Source: an uncultured Myxococcales bacterium
GTDB lineage: Bacteria; Myxococcota_A; Polyangia; Polyangiales; Polyangiaceae
Length of the DNA: 64,000 nucleotides
NCBI GenBank assembly: GCA_937949945.1
Contig: CALFEQ010000031.1
Span: 62,001-126,000, forward strand
Direction: 5' to 3'
Part shown: one piece after another, positions 33,946 through 41,996 of the stretch
Position numbering within the stretch: the first letter of the stretch is position 1
Layout of the letters: each line of letters starts with the position of its first letter
Position numbers and translations under genes: made by a program
Notes under the pieces: model-generated
What the model was told of the DNA's origin: nothing
Seen by the model: the letters and a program-made list of their open reading frames with translations, nothing else
The model's database searches: none

Positions 33946-34583
33946 TTCGACACCTCCGAGGAAGCGAAGGTCGCACGCACGGCCGGATGCCGCTTCACCT
34001 TTCCGAGCGCGCGCATGAGGAGCGTCTTGCCGGGCTCGAGCTTGTGCCACGGCGACGCGCCGCTCGGATGCGGCAGCGGGATCACGTCGGTCTCGTGACC
34101 GAGCCACGACGTGCGTACGGAGTCGCCGACGAGCTCGTCGAGCTTCTTCTTCTTCGCGCCGTCGCCGAGCACCTCCGTGATCGCGAGCGTGCCGACGGCG
34201 AGGACGAGCTCCGGCCGGAGGATGTCGACCTCGCGCGCGAGGAACGTCCGGCATGTCGCGATCTCCTCCGCGTCGGGCCGCCGATCGCCTCCGCCGTTCG
34301 CCTTGCCCGGGAAGCAGCGCGCGACCGCGGCCATGTAGACGCGCTGGCGGAACGTCTCCTCCCCGACACCCAGCGTCTCCTCGAACCAGCGGAACATCGT
34401 GCGCCCGGCCGTCCACGCGAAGGGCCGGCCGAACGAGGCCTCGCGCGGTCCGGGGGCCTGCCCGACGAGCATCACCCGACCGAGCACGGGCGGACCGTGC
34501 ACCGGAGGCCCGATCATCTTCGGACACCTGCGACACCCTTCGAGCTCGGCGTGTACCTCTTCGAGGAGCTTCAGGCGGCGCAC
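33942..34583 (-). CDS. Uracil-DNA glycosylase superfamily protein (family 4/5-like)
   Basis: 213 aa. A CxxC near the N-terminus (GCRRCPKM) plus two later Cys (VARCFPG and IATCRTF, 20 residues between) resemble the 4Fe-4S ligands of thermophile-type UDGs. Motif 1 is GQAPGPREA (family 4: GEAPG), with GRPFAWTAGRT after it. Motif 2 is HPSGASPW, which differs from the family 4 HPAALL, so assignment to a numbered family is uncertain. It removes uracil, or a related damaged base, from DNA. It is the upstream gene of a two-gene unit with the metallopeptidase. Confidence 0.78.
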   Translation of the reverse strand: MRRLKLLEEVHAELEGCRRCPKMIGPPVHGPPVLGRVMLVGQAPGPREASFGRPFAWTAGRTMFRWFEETLGVGEETFRQRVYMAAVARCFPGKANGGGDRRPDAEEIATCRTFLAREVDILRPELVLAVGTLAITEVLGDGAKKKKLDELVGDSVRTSWLGHETDVIPLPHPSGASPWHKLEPGKTLLMRALGKVKRHPAVRATFASSEVSK

Positions 34584-34604
34584 GGGACGCGCATAGCGGA
34601 ATCG

Positions 34605-34618
34605 GGCTCCGGGCTCCA
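34605..34618 (+). repeat. Two-unit GGCTCCR array
   Basis: GGCTCCG GGCTCCA in 7-bp register, between the divergent UDG and SDR genes. One of the few copies of the family not at a gene 3' end. Confidence 0.55.
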
Positions 34619-34650
34619 GATGCGAGCTGCGCTCGCGCTCGGCTCCGGCG

Positions 34651-34656
34651 TAGCAT
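34651..34656 (+). promoter_or_regulatory. -10-like hexamer before the SDR gene
   Basis: TAGCAT ends 7 nt before the ATG at 34664; the spacer is CGCCCCC with no ribosome site. Leaderless start likely. Confidence 0.4.
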
Positions 34657-34663
34657 CGCCCCC

Positions 34664-35566
34664 ATGTCTCGTTCGCTCGCTGGGAAGGTCGCCATCGTCA
34701 CGGGCGGCGCGTCCGGGATCGGCCGCGCGCTCTCCGAAGAGCTCGCGTCGCGCGGCTGCGAGGTGGTCGTCGGCGATCGTCAGGTGGACCTCGCGCGCGA
34801 GGTCGCGACGGCGATCCACGACCGCGGGGGCAAGGCGACCGCCGTCGAGCTCGACGTGCGCGACCTCGAGGCGTTCGAGCGCGTCGCGCGCGACACCGTC
34901 GTCCGATCGCGGACGATCGACTTCCTGTTCAACAACGCGGGCATCGGCGTCGGCGGCGAGATCGCCGACTACGACCCGGAAGACTGGGACGACGTGATCG
35001 ACGTCAACCTCCGGGGCGTCACGCACGGCATCCAGGCCGTGTACCCGATCATGATCGATCAGCGCTCGGGCCACATCGTGAACACCGCCTCCGTCGCCGG
35101 CTTGGTCCCGCTTCCGGGGAGCGCCAACTACACGGCCACGAAGCACGCCGTCGTCGGCCTGACGAAGTCGCTCCGCATGGAGGCGGTCCGTTGGGGCGTC
35201 CGCGCCAGCGTCCTCTGCCCAGGGGTCGTCCGGACGCCGATCCTGACGGGCGGACGCTATGGACGGGCGAAGGTCGACGCGCCGAAGAGCGTGCTCATGA
35301 AGCAATGGGAGCGGGCGCGACCGATGGATCCCGACGTCTTCGCCCGCAAGGCCCTCGACCGCGTCCTCGCGAACGAGGCCATCATCGTCGTGCCGAGCTG
35401 GTACAAGGCGCTCTGGTACCTCGAGCGGCTCTCCCCGGACCTCAGCCTCGCGCTGGGGCGGCGGATCCTGGAGCAGACGAGAGCGAACCTCGAAGCGGCG
35501 GGGGCGGTCTTTTCGGGGCGGAAGAAGGCCGAGCCGTCGGGCGAGCGCTCCGCGCATCTGTCCTGA
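34664..35566 (+). CDS. Short-chain dehydrogenase/reductase
   Basis: 300 aa, classical SDR. TGGASGIG cofactor motif, DVRDLEAF acidic residue binding the cofactor region, NNAG (FLFNNAGIG), catalytic Ser in NTASVAGL and YTATK, then PGVVRTPI. The ~30-residue C-terminal extension is helical and basic. The substrate cannot be told from sequence; similar proteins act on steroids, acyl chains or polyols. It precedes glyQ by 50 nt on the same strand. Confidence 0.85.
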   Translation: MSRSLAGKVAIVTGGASGIGRALSEELASRGCEVVVGDRQVDLAREVATAIHDRGGKATAVELDVRDLEAFERVARDTVVRSRTIDFLFNNAGIGVGGEIADYDPEDWDDVIDVNLRGVTHGIQAVYPIMIDQRSGHIVNTASVAGLVPLPGSANYTATKHAVVGLTKSLRMEAVRWGVRASVLCPGVVRTPILTGGRYGRAKVDAPKSVLMKQWERARPMDPDVFARKALDRVLANEAIIVVPSWYKALWYLERLSPDLSLALGRRILEQTRANLEAAGAVFSGRKKAEPSGERSAHLS

Positions 35567-35597
35567 TCGAACGCCGCGTACATCGAACGCCGCGTAC
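35566..35597 (+). repeat. Perfect 16-bp tandem duplication upstream of glyQ
   Basis: ATCGAACGCCGCGTAC occurs twice back to back (35566-35581 and 35582-35597), filling most of the 50-nt gap between the SDR stop and glyQ. It overlaps the last base of the SDR stop codon. Confidence 0.85.
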
Positions 35598-35616
35598 GTG
35601 GTAATCCTCCATCCCC

Positions 35617-36525
<909 letters not shown>

Positions 36526-36533
36526 GCGGCGCC

Positions 36534-37253
36534 ATGTGCACGCTCGTCGTCGCCGCGAAGGTCGTCCCCGGGTGGCCGCTCGTCGTCGTGGCGAACCGTG
36601 ACGAGCAGCTCGACCGTCCCGCGTCGCCTCCACGCCGATGGAACGGGTTCGTCGCGCCCCGCGACGAGGTCGCCGGCGGCACCTGGCTCGGATGGAACGA
36701 CCACGGCGTCTTCGCCGCCATCACGAACCGGCATCTCGGCCCGCGCGACGCGTCGCGTACGTCGCGCGGCGCGCTCGTCGTCCAGGCGCTCGCGTGCACG
36801 TCCGCGCGCGCGATCCACGAACGGATGGCCGAGATCGACCCGCGCGCATACAACGGCTTCCACCTCGTCTACGCCGACGGGCGCGACGTGCTCGCGACCG
36901 TCTCCGACGGAGAGACGCTCGCGCAGCTCGTGCTCGGCGACGGGCTCACCATCGTCACCGAGCGAGCGTTCGGCGCGGGCGACGACAGAGCGCGAGTGGC
37001 GAAGATCCGCGCCGCGTGGGCCCGCATCATCGAGGACGGGTTCGAGCCTGCGCGCGCCACGTCGCTCCTCACCGAGCACGACCCGAGCGATCCGCTGTTG
37101 TCGACGTGCATCCACTTCGACGCCGCGCGATACGGCACGCGAAGCGCGATGGTCCTCGCGGTGCCGGATGCGGGCGCGCCCACGATGCTCTGGGCCGAGG
37201 GACCGCCCTGCAAGACGCCGTTCGAGCCCGTCGAGCTCGGACGAGCGTCGTGA
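36534..37253 (+). CDS. NRDE/TANGO2-family protein
   Basis: 239 aa. Begins MCTLVV with Cys2 as the expected N-terminal nucleophile after Met removal, followed by the name-giving VANRDEQLDRP and a GTWLGWNDHGVFAAITNR core. The Ntn-hydrolase-like fold is known for human TANGO2 and bacterial relatives, where a role in haem or acyl-CoA handling has been proposed; the enzyme activity is not established. The 8-nt gap to glyQ suggests one transcript. Confidence 0.85.
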   Translation: MCTLVVAAKVVPGWPLVVVANRDEQLDRPASPPRRWNGFVAPRDEVAGGTWLGWNDHGVFAAITNRHLGPRDASRTSRGALVVQALACTSARAIHERMAEIDPRAYNGFHLVYADGRDVLATVSDGETLAQLVLGDGLTIVTERAFGAGDDRARVAKIRAAWARIIEDGFEPARATSLLTEHDPSDPLLSTCIHFDAARYGTRSAMVLAVPDAGAPTMLWAEGPPCKTPFEPVELGRAS

Positions 37254-37314
37254 GGGAGGCGCGGCACGTCGCCCGCGTCCCCGTTGCCTGTTCCCTGTCG
37301 CCGGTCGTCTGGTC

Positions 37315-37320
37315 TATAGA
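37315..37320 (+). promoter_or_regulatory. -10-like hexamer before the small lipoprotein gene
   Basis: TATAGA ends 8 nt before the GTG at 37329. A poor -35 (TTCCCT) is 18 nt upstream. Again no ribosome site. Confidence 0.35.
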
Positions 37321-37328
37321 CCTCCAGC

Positions 37329-37676
37329 GTGAAGACGCTGGATCTCCGCAACCTCGCGGGCGCAGTCACATCCTCGCTCCTCTTCGCCGGCGTGCTCGCG
37401 TGCGGCTCGTCCTCGCAGCAGCAGGAGTCGAAGTACCCGCCGCGCGAGCCCGGCTGCGAGATCGTGATCTTCCCGGAGAGCCCGAGCTACCAGACCGAGA
37501 ACATCGGGCCCGTGCAGGCGCGCTGCGACGAGGACATCTCGGACGAGGACTGCCTCCGGACGCTCAAGGATCAGGCGTGCAAGCTCGGCGCGGACACCAT
37601 CTGGGGCGTGAACGAGAGGCCCACGATCGAGAACGGCAAGAAGACGTTCTCCGGGCGCGCTGCGCACCAGAAGTGA
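37329..37676 (+). CDS. Small lipoprotein, DUF4156-like
   Basis: 115 aa from a GTG start. Lipobox GVLAC (C25) in LLFAGVLACGSSS. The mature part has GPVQARCDEDISDEDC, then LKDQACKLGADTIWG, the pattern of DUF4156-type outer-membrane lipoproteins (conserved Cys pair followed by an A-x-x-G-A segment). Function unknown. Converges on a pair of small lipoprotein genes. Confidence 0.7.
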   Translation: MKTLDLRNLAGAVTSSLLFAGVLACGSSSQQQESKYPPREPGCEIVIFPESPSYQTENIGPVQARCDEDISDEDCLRTLKDQACKLGADTIWGVNERPTIENGKKTFSGRAAHQK

Positions 37677-37685
37677 CCGCTCGGG

Positions 37686-38018
37686 TCACTCGAGGCACTT
37701 GAGCACGGCGTCGGTCGACTCCGCGCGCATGGCGCACTCGTATTCCTTCTCCTGCACCTCGGAGTGGCAGTTCTTGAACTCGTCGGCGTGCTTCGCCTCC
37801 TGACGCTCGCGCGCACGCTCGGCCGCGACCACCTCCGGCCCCGCGTCGGGGAACCGCTCTTTGACGACGAGCGCGGCGAAGTGATCGATGATCTGTTCAC
37901 ACTGCTGCTGCGAGATCTTCTTCTTGCAGCCGGCGGACGCAGCGGCGACGACGCCGAGCGCAACGAGCGCGGCGATGCGCGTGCCCCTCCCCATTCGGCT
38001 CGGGGAAGGTCGGCTCAT
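37686..38018 (-). CDS. Small four-Cys lipoprotein (paralogue B)
   Basis: 110 aa. Start chosen at the ATG overlapping the upstream stop by 4 nt (ATGA). Signal ALVALGVVAAASAGC with lipid Cys31, then four further Cys (40, 84, 95, 108) and a final KCLE. The Cys spacing (44-11-13) mirrors its neighbour (41-12-13), so the two are diverged duplicates. Function unknown; probably disulfide-stabilised in the periplasm. Confidence 0.7.
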   Translation of the reverse strand: MSRPSPSRMGRGTRIAALVALGVVAAASAGCKKKISQQQCEQIIDHFAALVVKERFPDAGPEVVAAERARERQEAKHADEFKNCHSEVQEKEYECAMRAESTDAVLKCLE

Positions 38019-38311
38019 CGGAGGCACTTGTCGATCTGCTCCGGGGTCTCGGCGTTCTTCACGCAGCTCAGCATCGAGTCGGTGACACGCTTTCCGACAC
38101 ACTTGTCGATGTCTTCCTTCAGCGAGGCGCGAAGCTCTCCCTTGCGCTTCTCCACGAGGTCCGGATCCGTGAGCCCGTCGACCTTCAGCTTGACCTCGAC
38201 GTTCTTGTCGACGATGAGCTCGCAGTCCTCGCGTGTCGCCTTGCGCCCGCAGCCCGAAACGACGACGAGGACGAAGGAGGCGATGGCAAAGGCGAAGAGC
38301 GATCGGCCCAT
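38015..38311 (-). CDS. Small four-Cys lipoprotein (paralogue A)
   Basis: 98 aa. Signal MGRSLFAFAIASFVLVVVSGC with lipid Cys21, then Cys 30, 71, 83, 96. Motifs TREDCELIVDKNVEV, DIDKCVGKRVTDSM and a C-terminal TPEQIDKCLR. It is first of a two-gene operon with its paralogue, overlapping by 4 nt. No known family identified. Confidence 0.7.
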   Translation of the reverse strand: MGRSLFAFAIASFVLVVVSGCGRKATREDCELIVDKNVEVKLKVDGLTDPDLVEKRKGELRASLKEDIDKCVGKRVTDSMLSCVKNAETPEQIDKCLR

Positions 38312-38442
38312 GCGGGGCCCACACGCGTAGCACGGCGAGGGGGCGTCGCCCAAGGGTTCGGTGCAGGGCTCTGCCTCTGGCGGGCTCCGGGCGGCGGTCG
38401 ACGGGGCCCCCAAGGCCCCACCTCGGCGCCATGGCGCCGGCT

Positions 38443-38472
38443 TTGGCCGCGAAATCATGTGCGTGCTACACT
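38443..38472 (+). promoter_or_regulatory. Promoter of the TPR protein gene
   Basis: -35-like TTGGCC (38443-38448), 18-nt spacer, -10 TACACT (38467-38472). The GTG start lies 6 nt after the -10, so the transcript would be leaderless. One of the clearer sigma70-type arrangements here. Confidence 0.45.
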
Positions 38473-38478
38473 TTTTTC

Positions 38479-39234
38479 GTGCGTAGTAACGGTCGGCCAA
38501 GCGCGCCGCCCTCGGAGCCCACGCCGCCCGAGGAGTACTTGCGCAAGGCGATGAACGCGCGCACGGCCCGATCGCGTGCGATGTACGCGCGCCGCGGCCT
38601 CGCATACCCCGGGTCGATCGATCGAACGACGCACGCGATGCTGCTCCGGCAGCTCTATTTGTCGCTGTTCGAGGGACGTCGCTTCAAACAGGCGCACACG
38701 GTCGCGCTCCAGGCTCTCGAGCTCGACGTCCTGGCGGACGTCCTGAACCAAGACGCCGCGCGCGCGGCGCTCGCGAACGGAGACCTCGAGAGCGCGCTTT
38801 CGCACCTCCGCGCGGCGGCGCGGCGCGCGCCGGCCTCCCGCCGGCCGTTCCACCTCTGGACGCTCGGAAGCACGCTCTTCTTGGCGCAGCGGTACGGAGA
38901 GGCAGCGGCGGCGCTGTCGCGCGCCGCGCGCTGGGGGACGAAGGACAAGCCGCTCTACCGCGCCCACCTCGCGCTCGCGCGCATGGCCGCGGGCGAGAGC
39001 GTCGAGGACCTCCAAGAGACGATCAACCAGCTCGCCGAGGCCCCGTGCGGTCAGGGATACGGCCGTTTCGTGCTCGGCCATCTCGCTTACGCGACCGGGC
39101 AATGGGCCGCCGCGAAGCGGTACCTCGAGGCCTTCCTCAAGCGGACCACCAACTCGCGCCCCGCGCTCGGTATCGCGCTCGAGGGAGAGGTGCGGATGAC
39201 CCGCGCCACCCTCGCAAAGATGAGCGCGAACTGA
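38479..39234 (+). CDS. TPR-repeat protein
   Basis: 251 aa from a GTG 6 nt after a -10-like TACACT; no ribosome site. A short disordered Pro-rich N-terminus precedes helical repeats of TPR type (FKQAHTVALQALELDVLAD, LESALSHLRAAARRAPASR, YGEAAAALSRAARW, AKRYLEAFLKRTTNS). No signal peptide, so cytosolic. Role as a scaffold is inferred from fold. It points to the next gene (DsbD-like) with a 309-nt gap. Confidence 0.65.
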   Translation: MRSNGRPSAPPSEPTPPEEYLRKAMNARTARSRAMYARRGLAYPGSIDRTTHAMLLRQLYLSLFEGRRFKQAHTVALQALELDVLADVLNQDAARAALANGDLESALSHLRAAARRAPASRRPFHLWTLGSTLFLAQRYGEAAAALSRAARWGTKDKPLYRAHLALARMAAGESVEDLQETINQLAEAPCGQGYGRFVLGHLAYATGQWAAAKRYLEAFLKRTTNSRPALGIALEGEVRMTRATLAKMSAN

Positions 39235-39543
39235 GCCCCCGCCGTGTGGGGGCGAGCCCCGTCCTGGATCCTGGATTTCGCTGGGAGTGGACATCAGGCT
39301 GAACCAACGGCGATCCAGCCCTCCGGCCTCCCTTCGCCGTCGCGGCGAGCAAGCTCGACCACGAAAAGCTCGGATCTCGGCGCCCATCCGGGTGCTGGAC
39401 GACAACGTCGCACATCCGACGCAGCGGGTATCGCTGAAGCGGTCTCGTGCTTGCTACGATGCATGTTCGGCCGAGCCTTCGTCGAGATGTCGGTTGCCTC
39501 GAGGCTCGACCTTGGCTGACCGGACTCGTTCCCAGGAGGATCC
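39235..39543. other. Gap upstream of the DsbD-like gene
   Basis: 309 nt. No gene seen. A TACGAT hexamer near 39457 could be a -10 for the DsbD-like gene. On the minus strand a short coding-like piece LFVVELARRDGEGRPEGW ends near 39295 and may be a remnant of a lost gene. Confidence 0.4.
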
Positions 39544-40935
39544 GTGAATCGTCGCCTGACGCAGACCCTCATCCTGATGACGATCCTTCTCGTCCCGGCG
39601 CTCGCCTGGGCAGGCAATTGCGCCGACGGAGGCGGATCCGACTCCGGAAAGTTCGCCGACATCCTCGAGAAGCACGGCGCCGTCATGGCCGTGCTCATGT
39701 CGTTCGGCTTCGGGTTCTTGGCGAGCCTCACGCCGTGCGTGTACCCGATGGTCCCGATCACGGTCTCGATCTTCGGCGCGACCAGCGAGCAGACCTCACG
39801 GCTCCGCGGCGCGGCGCTCTCGGCGACGTTCGTCCTCGGCATCGCCGCGCTCTTCACGCCGATGGGCGTCCTCTCCGCCCTCACCGGCAAGCTGATGGGC
39901 TCGGCGCTCTCGAACCAGTGGGTCGTCCTCGGGCTCGCCGCCCTGTTCATCGCCCTCGCGGCGTCGATGTTCGGCGCGTTCGAGCTCGCGCTTCCGGCGA
40001 GCATCACGAACCGCCTGTCGACGGTCGGCGGCGTCGGCTTCAAGGGCGCGTTCGTCATGGGCCTCGTGATGGGCCTCATCGCCGCGCCCTGCACCGGCCC
40101 GTTCCTCACCGGCATGGTGACGGTGATCGCGACGACGAAGAACGTCGTGCTCGGCTCCGCAGCGCTCTTCTCGTTCGCGCTCGGCCTCGGCGTCATCTTC
40201 TTCATCGCGGGCGCCTTCGGCGCGAACCTGCCGAAGGGCGGCGCCTGGATGATGGGCGTGAAGTGGGTCAGCGGCGTCGGCCTGGCCTACATGGCCTTCG
40301 CGTACCTCCGCGACCGCTTCGAGCCGGTGCGCAACCTCGTGAACCACCCGAGCTACACGTTCGGCGCGGTCGCGGGCCTCGTGCTCCTCGTCGGCGTCGT
40401 GCTGGGCGGCATCCACGTCATGGCCGAGCGCCGCAAGTCGCCGATCGCCCACCTCTCGAAGCCGATGAAGCTCGCGTCGATCATCCCGGCCGTCGCCGGC
40501 GCGGCGATGCTCTTCTCGTGGGTGAACCTCAACCACGACGTCGATCCGAACGCTCCCGACATCGCGTGGCTGACGAACGAGCCCGAGGCGGTCGCGAAGG
40601 CGCAGGCCGAGGGCAAGCCGATGCTGATCGACTTCGGCGCGAGCTGGTGCACGGCCTGCAAGGAGCTCGAGCACCAGACCTTCCCCGATCCGAACGTCCG
40701 CGCCGAGGCTCAGCGCTTCGTCGCCCTCCGCGTCGACGCGACCGACGACGAGGACGAGGAGGTCATCCGGCTCAAGGACAAGTACAAGGTCGTCGGCCTC
40801 CCGACGGTCATCATGCTCGACAAGAACGGCAAGGAGGTCGTCCGCTTCAACGAGTTCGTGAAGCCGGACAAGTTCTACGAGGCGATGAAGTGCAACGTCT
40901 CCGCGAGCCCGTCCGAGGTCGTGGGGATGAACTGA
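39544..40935 (+). CDS. DsbD-like thiol:disulfide interchange protein without the N-terminal domain
   Basis: 463 aa from a GTG with AGGAGG 4 nt upstream (39535-39540). A signal peptide (ILMTILLVPALAWA), a short Gly/Ser linker, then the CcdA/DsbD-beta membrane domain of about eight helices with its two redox Cys in LTPCVYPM and IAAPCTGP. The C-terminal thioredoxin domain has ASWCTACKELE and a cis-Pro in VGLPTVIM. The N-terminal alpha domain of DsbD (~120 aa) is missing, as in ScsB-like or short DsbD forms. It would carry reducing power from thioredoxin to the periplasm, perhaps to the triple DsbA protein at 10-12 kb (inference). Confidence 0.88.
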   Translation: MNRRLTQTLILMTILLVPALAWAGNCADGGGSDSGKFADILEKHGAVMAVLMSFGFGFLASLTPCVYPMVPITVSIFGATSEQTSRLRGAALSATFVLGIAALFTPMGVLSALTGKLMGSALSNQWVVLGLAALFIALAASMFGAFELALPASITNRLSTVGGVGFKGAFVMGLVMGLIAAPCTGPFLTGMVTVIATTKNVVLGSAALFSFALGLGVIFFIAGAFGANLPKGGAWMMGVKWVSGVGLAYMAFAYLRDRFEPVRNLVNHPSYTFGAVAGLVLLVGVVLGGIHVMAERRKSPIAHLSKPMKLASIIPAVAGAAMLFSWVNLNHDVDPNAPDIAWLTNEPEAVAKAQAEGKPMLIDFGASWCTACKELEHQTFPDPNVRAEAQRFVALRVDATDDEDEEVIRLKDKYKVVGLPTVIMLDKNGKEVVRFNEFVKPDKFYEAMKCNVSASPSEVVGMN

Positions 40936-40941
40936 GGGAGA

Positions 40942-40962
40942 GGCTCCAGGCTCCGGGCTCCA
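40942..40962 (+). repeat. GGCTCCR heptamer array, three units
   Basis: GGCTCCA, GGCTCCG, GGCTCCA, 6 nt after the DsbD-like stop codon. Confidence 0.78.
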
Positions 40963-40991
40963 GAGGGGCTGAGCCTCGAGCGATCGCGAGC

Positions 40992-41025
40992 GAGGGCTCT
41001 CTTTGACGAGAGCCCTCTCTTCGTT
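40992..41025 (+). terminator. Intrinsic terminator of the DsbD-like gene
   Basis: GAGGGCTCT (40992-41000) and AGAGCCCTC (41009-41017) make a perfect 9-bp stem with an 8-nt loop; TCTTCGTTTT follows. Good rho-independent signal 57 nt after the stop codon. Confidence 0.7.
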
Positions 41026-41036
41026 TTGTCCTGACG

Positions 41037-41066
41037 CTCCAAACTCCAGGCGCGCGCCGAGGACTG
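41037..41066 (+). repeat. Short composite repeat element
   Basis: CTCCAAACTCCAGGCGCGCGCCGAGGACTG-like stretch: two CTCCA remnants, a GCGCGC block and one GAGGACT. A minimal version of the 33224-33296 element. Confidence 0.5.
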
Positions 41067-41161
41067 ACGGACCTGAGCTTCGGGCTCGAGTGAGCACGAC
41101 GAACGGACGCGGTTCTTCGGTCGCGGCCGGGCTGGAGCTCCGGGTTTCGGCGGGAGCAAAC

Positions 41162-41190
41162 GCGAGGGCTCTCGAGGGCCCTCGCTTCTT
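41162..41190 (+). terminator. Hairpin with T-rich tail upstream of hsp20
   Basis: GCGAGGGC (41162-41169) pairs with GCCCTCGC (41178-41185); TTCTTTTC follows. No gene ends just upstream, so it would terminate read-through or an unannotated small RNA. Confidence 0.45.
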
Positions 41191-41258
41191 TTCTCGTGCG
41201 CGGCCCCGTGCGGCGAACGGTGCTGGCACGGATCTTTTCCGGCCGCAGGGTCGAGGCC

Positions 41259-41286
41259 TTGACGGGTCTTCGATCGGGCTTACTTC
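41259..41286 (+). promoter_or_regulatory. Candidate promoter of hsp20
   Basis: TTGACG (41259-41264), 16-nt spacer, TACTTC (41281-41286). This would leave a ~120-nt leader before the ATG. Not a clear RpoH-type sequence. Confidence 0.35.
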
Positions 41287-41411
41287 TGCCAGTGCCAGCA
41301 ACGAAGAAGGCTCGATGCCACGGCACCGTCCGAGAGGTGTCGGTTCGAGCTCGAGCTCGTCAACGCAAACGACCCTCTCCATGCGGAGGGGGCTTGGTGG
41401 AGGTCTGTCCC

Positions 41412-41882
41412 ATGACGTCTGCATGGAGTGCTTTCCCGATGCTCGATCGCCTGTTCGACGACGTGATGACCGGCATCGCCGGAACCGCGTTCGGCGCCGA
41501 CGCCTCGACGCGAGCCTTCTCACCCGCGGTCGACGTACGCGCGAACGACGATGAGATCGTCCTCGTCGCCGACGTGCCCGGCGTGAAGAAGGAGGACCTC
41601 GAGGTCACGTTCGAGGACGGCGTGCTCACGATCAAGGGTCAGCGTCGATACGAGGGCACCGACAAGGAGAAGGTGTGGCTGGGCCGTTGCTACGGCGCGT
41701 TCGAGCGGTCCTTCACGCTCCCGGAGACCGTCGACGCCGAGCGCCTCACGGCCGATCTCGCCGACGGCGTCCTCACCATCCGCGTCCCTCGGCAGCCGAA
41801 GGCGAAGCCGAAGAAGATCGCCATCAACGATCATGCCTCCCCGCCCCGCCTCGAGCAGGAGGCCTCGAGCGCGAAGCAGTGA
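41412..41882 (+). CDS. Hsp20 / alpha-crystallin small heat shock protein
   Basis: 156 aa. The ATG has GGAGGT about 9 nt upstream. The alpha-crystallin domain (~40-135) carries AFSPAVDVRANDDEIVLVAD, VPGVKKEDLEVTFEDGVLTI and the closing LADGVLTIRVPR, with GRCYGAFERSFTLPE between. It forms oligomers that hold unfolding proteins for refolding. The long leader and the hairpins upstream might give thermal or post-transcriptional control. Converges on the large lipoprotein gene. Confidence 0.92.
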   Translation: MTSAWSAFPMLDRLFDDVMTGIAGTAFGADASTRAFSPAVDVRANDDEIVLVADVPGVKKEDLEVTFEDGVLTIKGQRRYEGTDKEKVWLGRCYGAFERSFTLPETVDAERLTADLADGVLTIRVPRQPKAKPKKIAINDHASPPRLEQEASSAKQ

Positions 41883-41893
41883 GGGGATTGGCG

Positions 41894-41914
41894 GGCTCCA
41901 GGCTCCTGGCTCCA
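41894..41914 (+). repeat. GGCTCCW heptamer array, three units
   Basis: GGCTCCA, GGCTCCT, GGCTCCA, 12 nt after the hsp20 stop, in a convergent gap that also holds an inverted copy (41983-41996). Confidence 0.75.
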
Positions 41915-41982
41915 GGAGCCGGGCAGAAGGCGGGCTCGAGGCGTACGTGACCTGCGCGCCGCCCGGCCTCGAGGCCGCCCCC

Positions 41983-41996
41983 TGGAGCCCGGAGCC
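41983..41996 (-). repeat. Inverted two-unit heptamer array
   Basis: TGGAGCC CGGAGCC, the reverse complement of GGCTCCG GGCTCCA, ending immediately before the minus-strand stop codon at 41997-41999. With 41894-41914 it forms a large inverted repeat around the gap. Confidence 0.7.

Larger units (their letters stand above)
40936..41411. other. Intergenic region with repeats, two hairpins and the Hsp20 promoter
   Basis: 476 nt between the DsbD-like gene and hsp20. It contains a three-unit GGCTCCR array (40942-40962), an intrinsic terminator (40992-41025), a short composite element (41037-41066), a second hairpin followed by a T-rich run (41162-41190), and a TTGACG/TACTTC promoter candidate. The stretch 41067-41190, bounded by hairpins, could be a small transcript. 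Confidence 0.45.

Noticed and set aside
41196..41411. N-terminal extension of Hsp20
   Set aside because: The open frame continues upstream but without heat-shock homology, and a GGAGGT site precedes the ATG at 41412.
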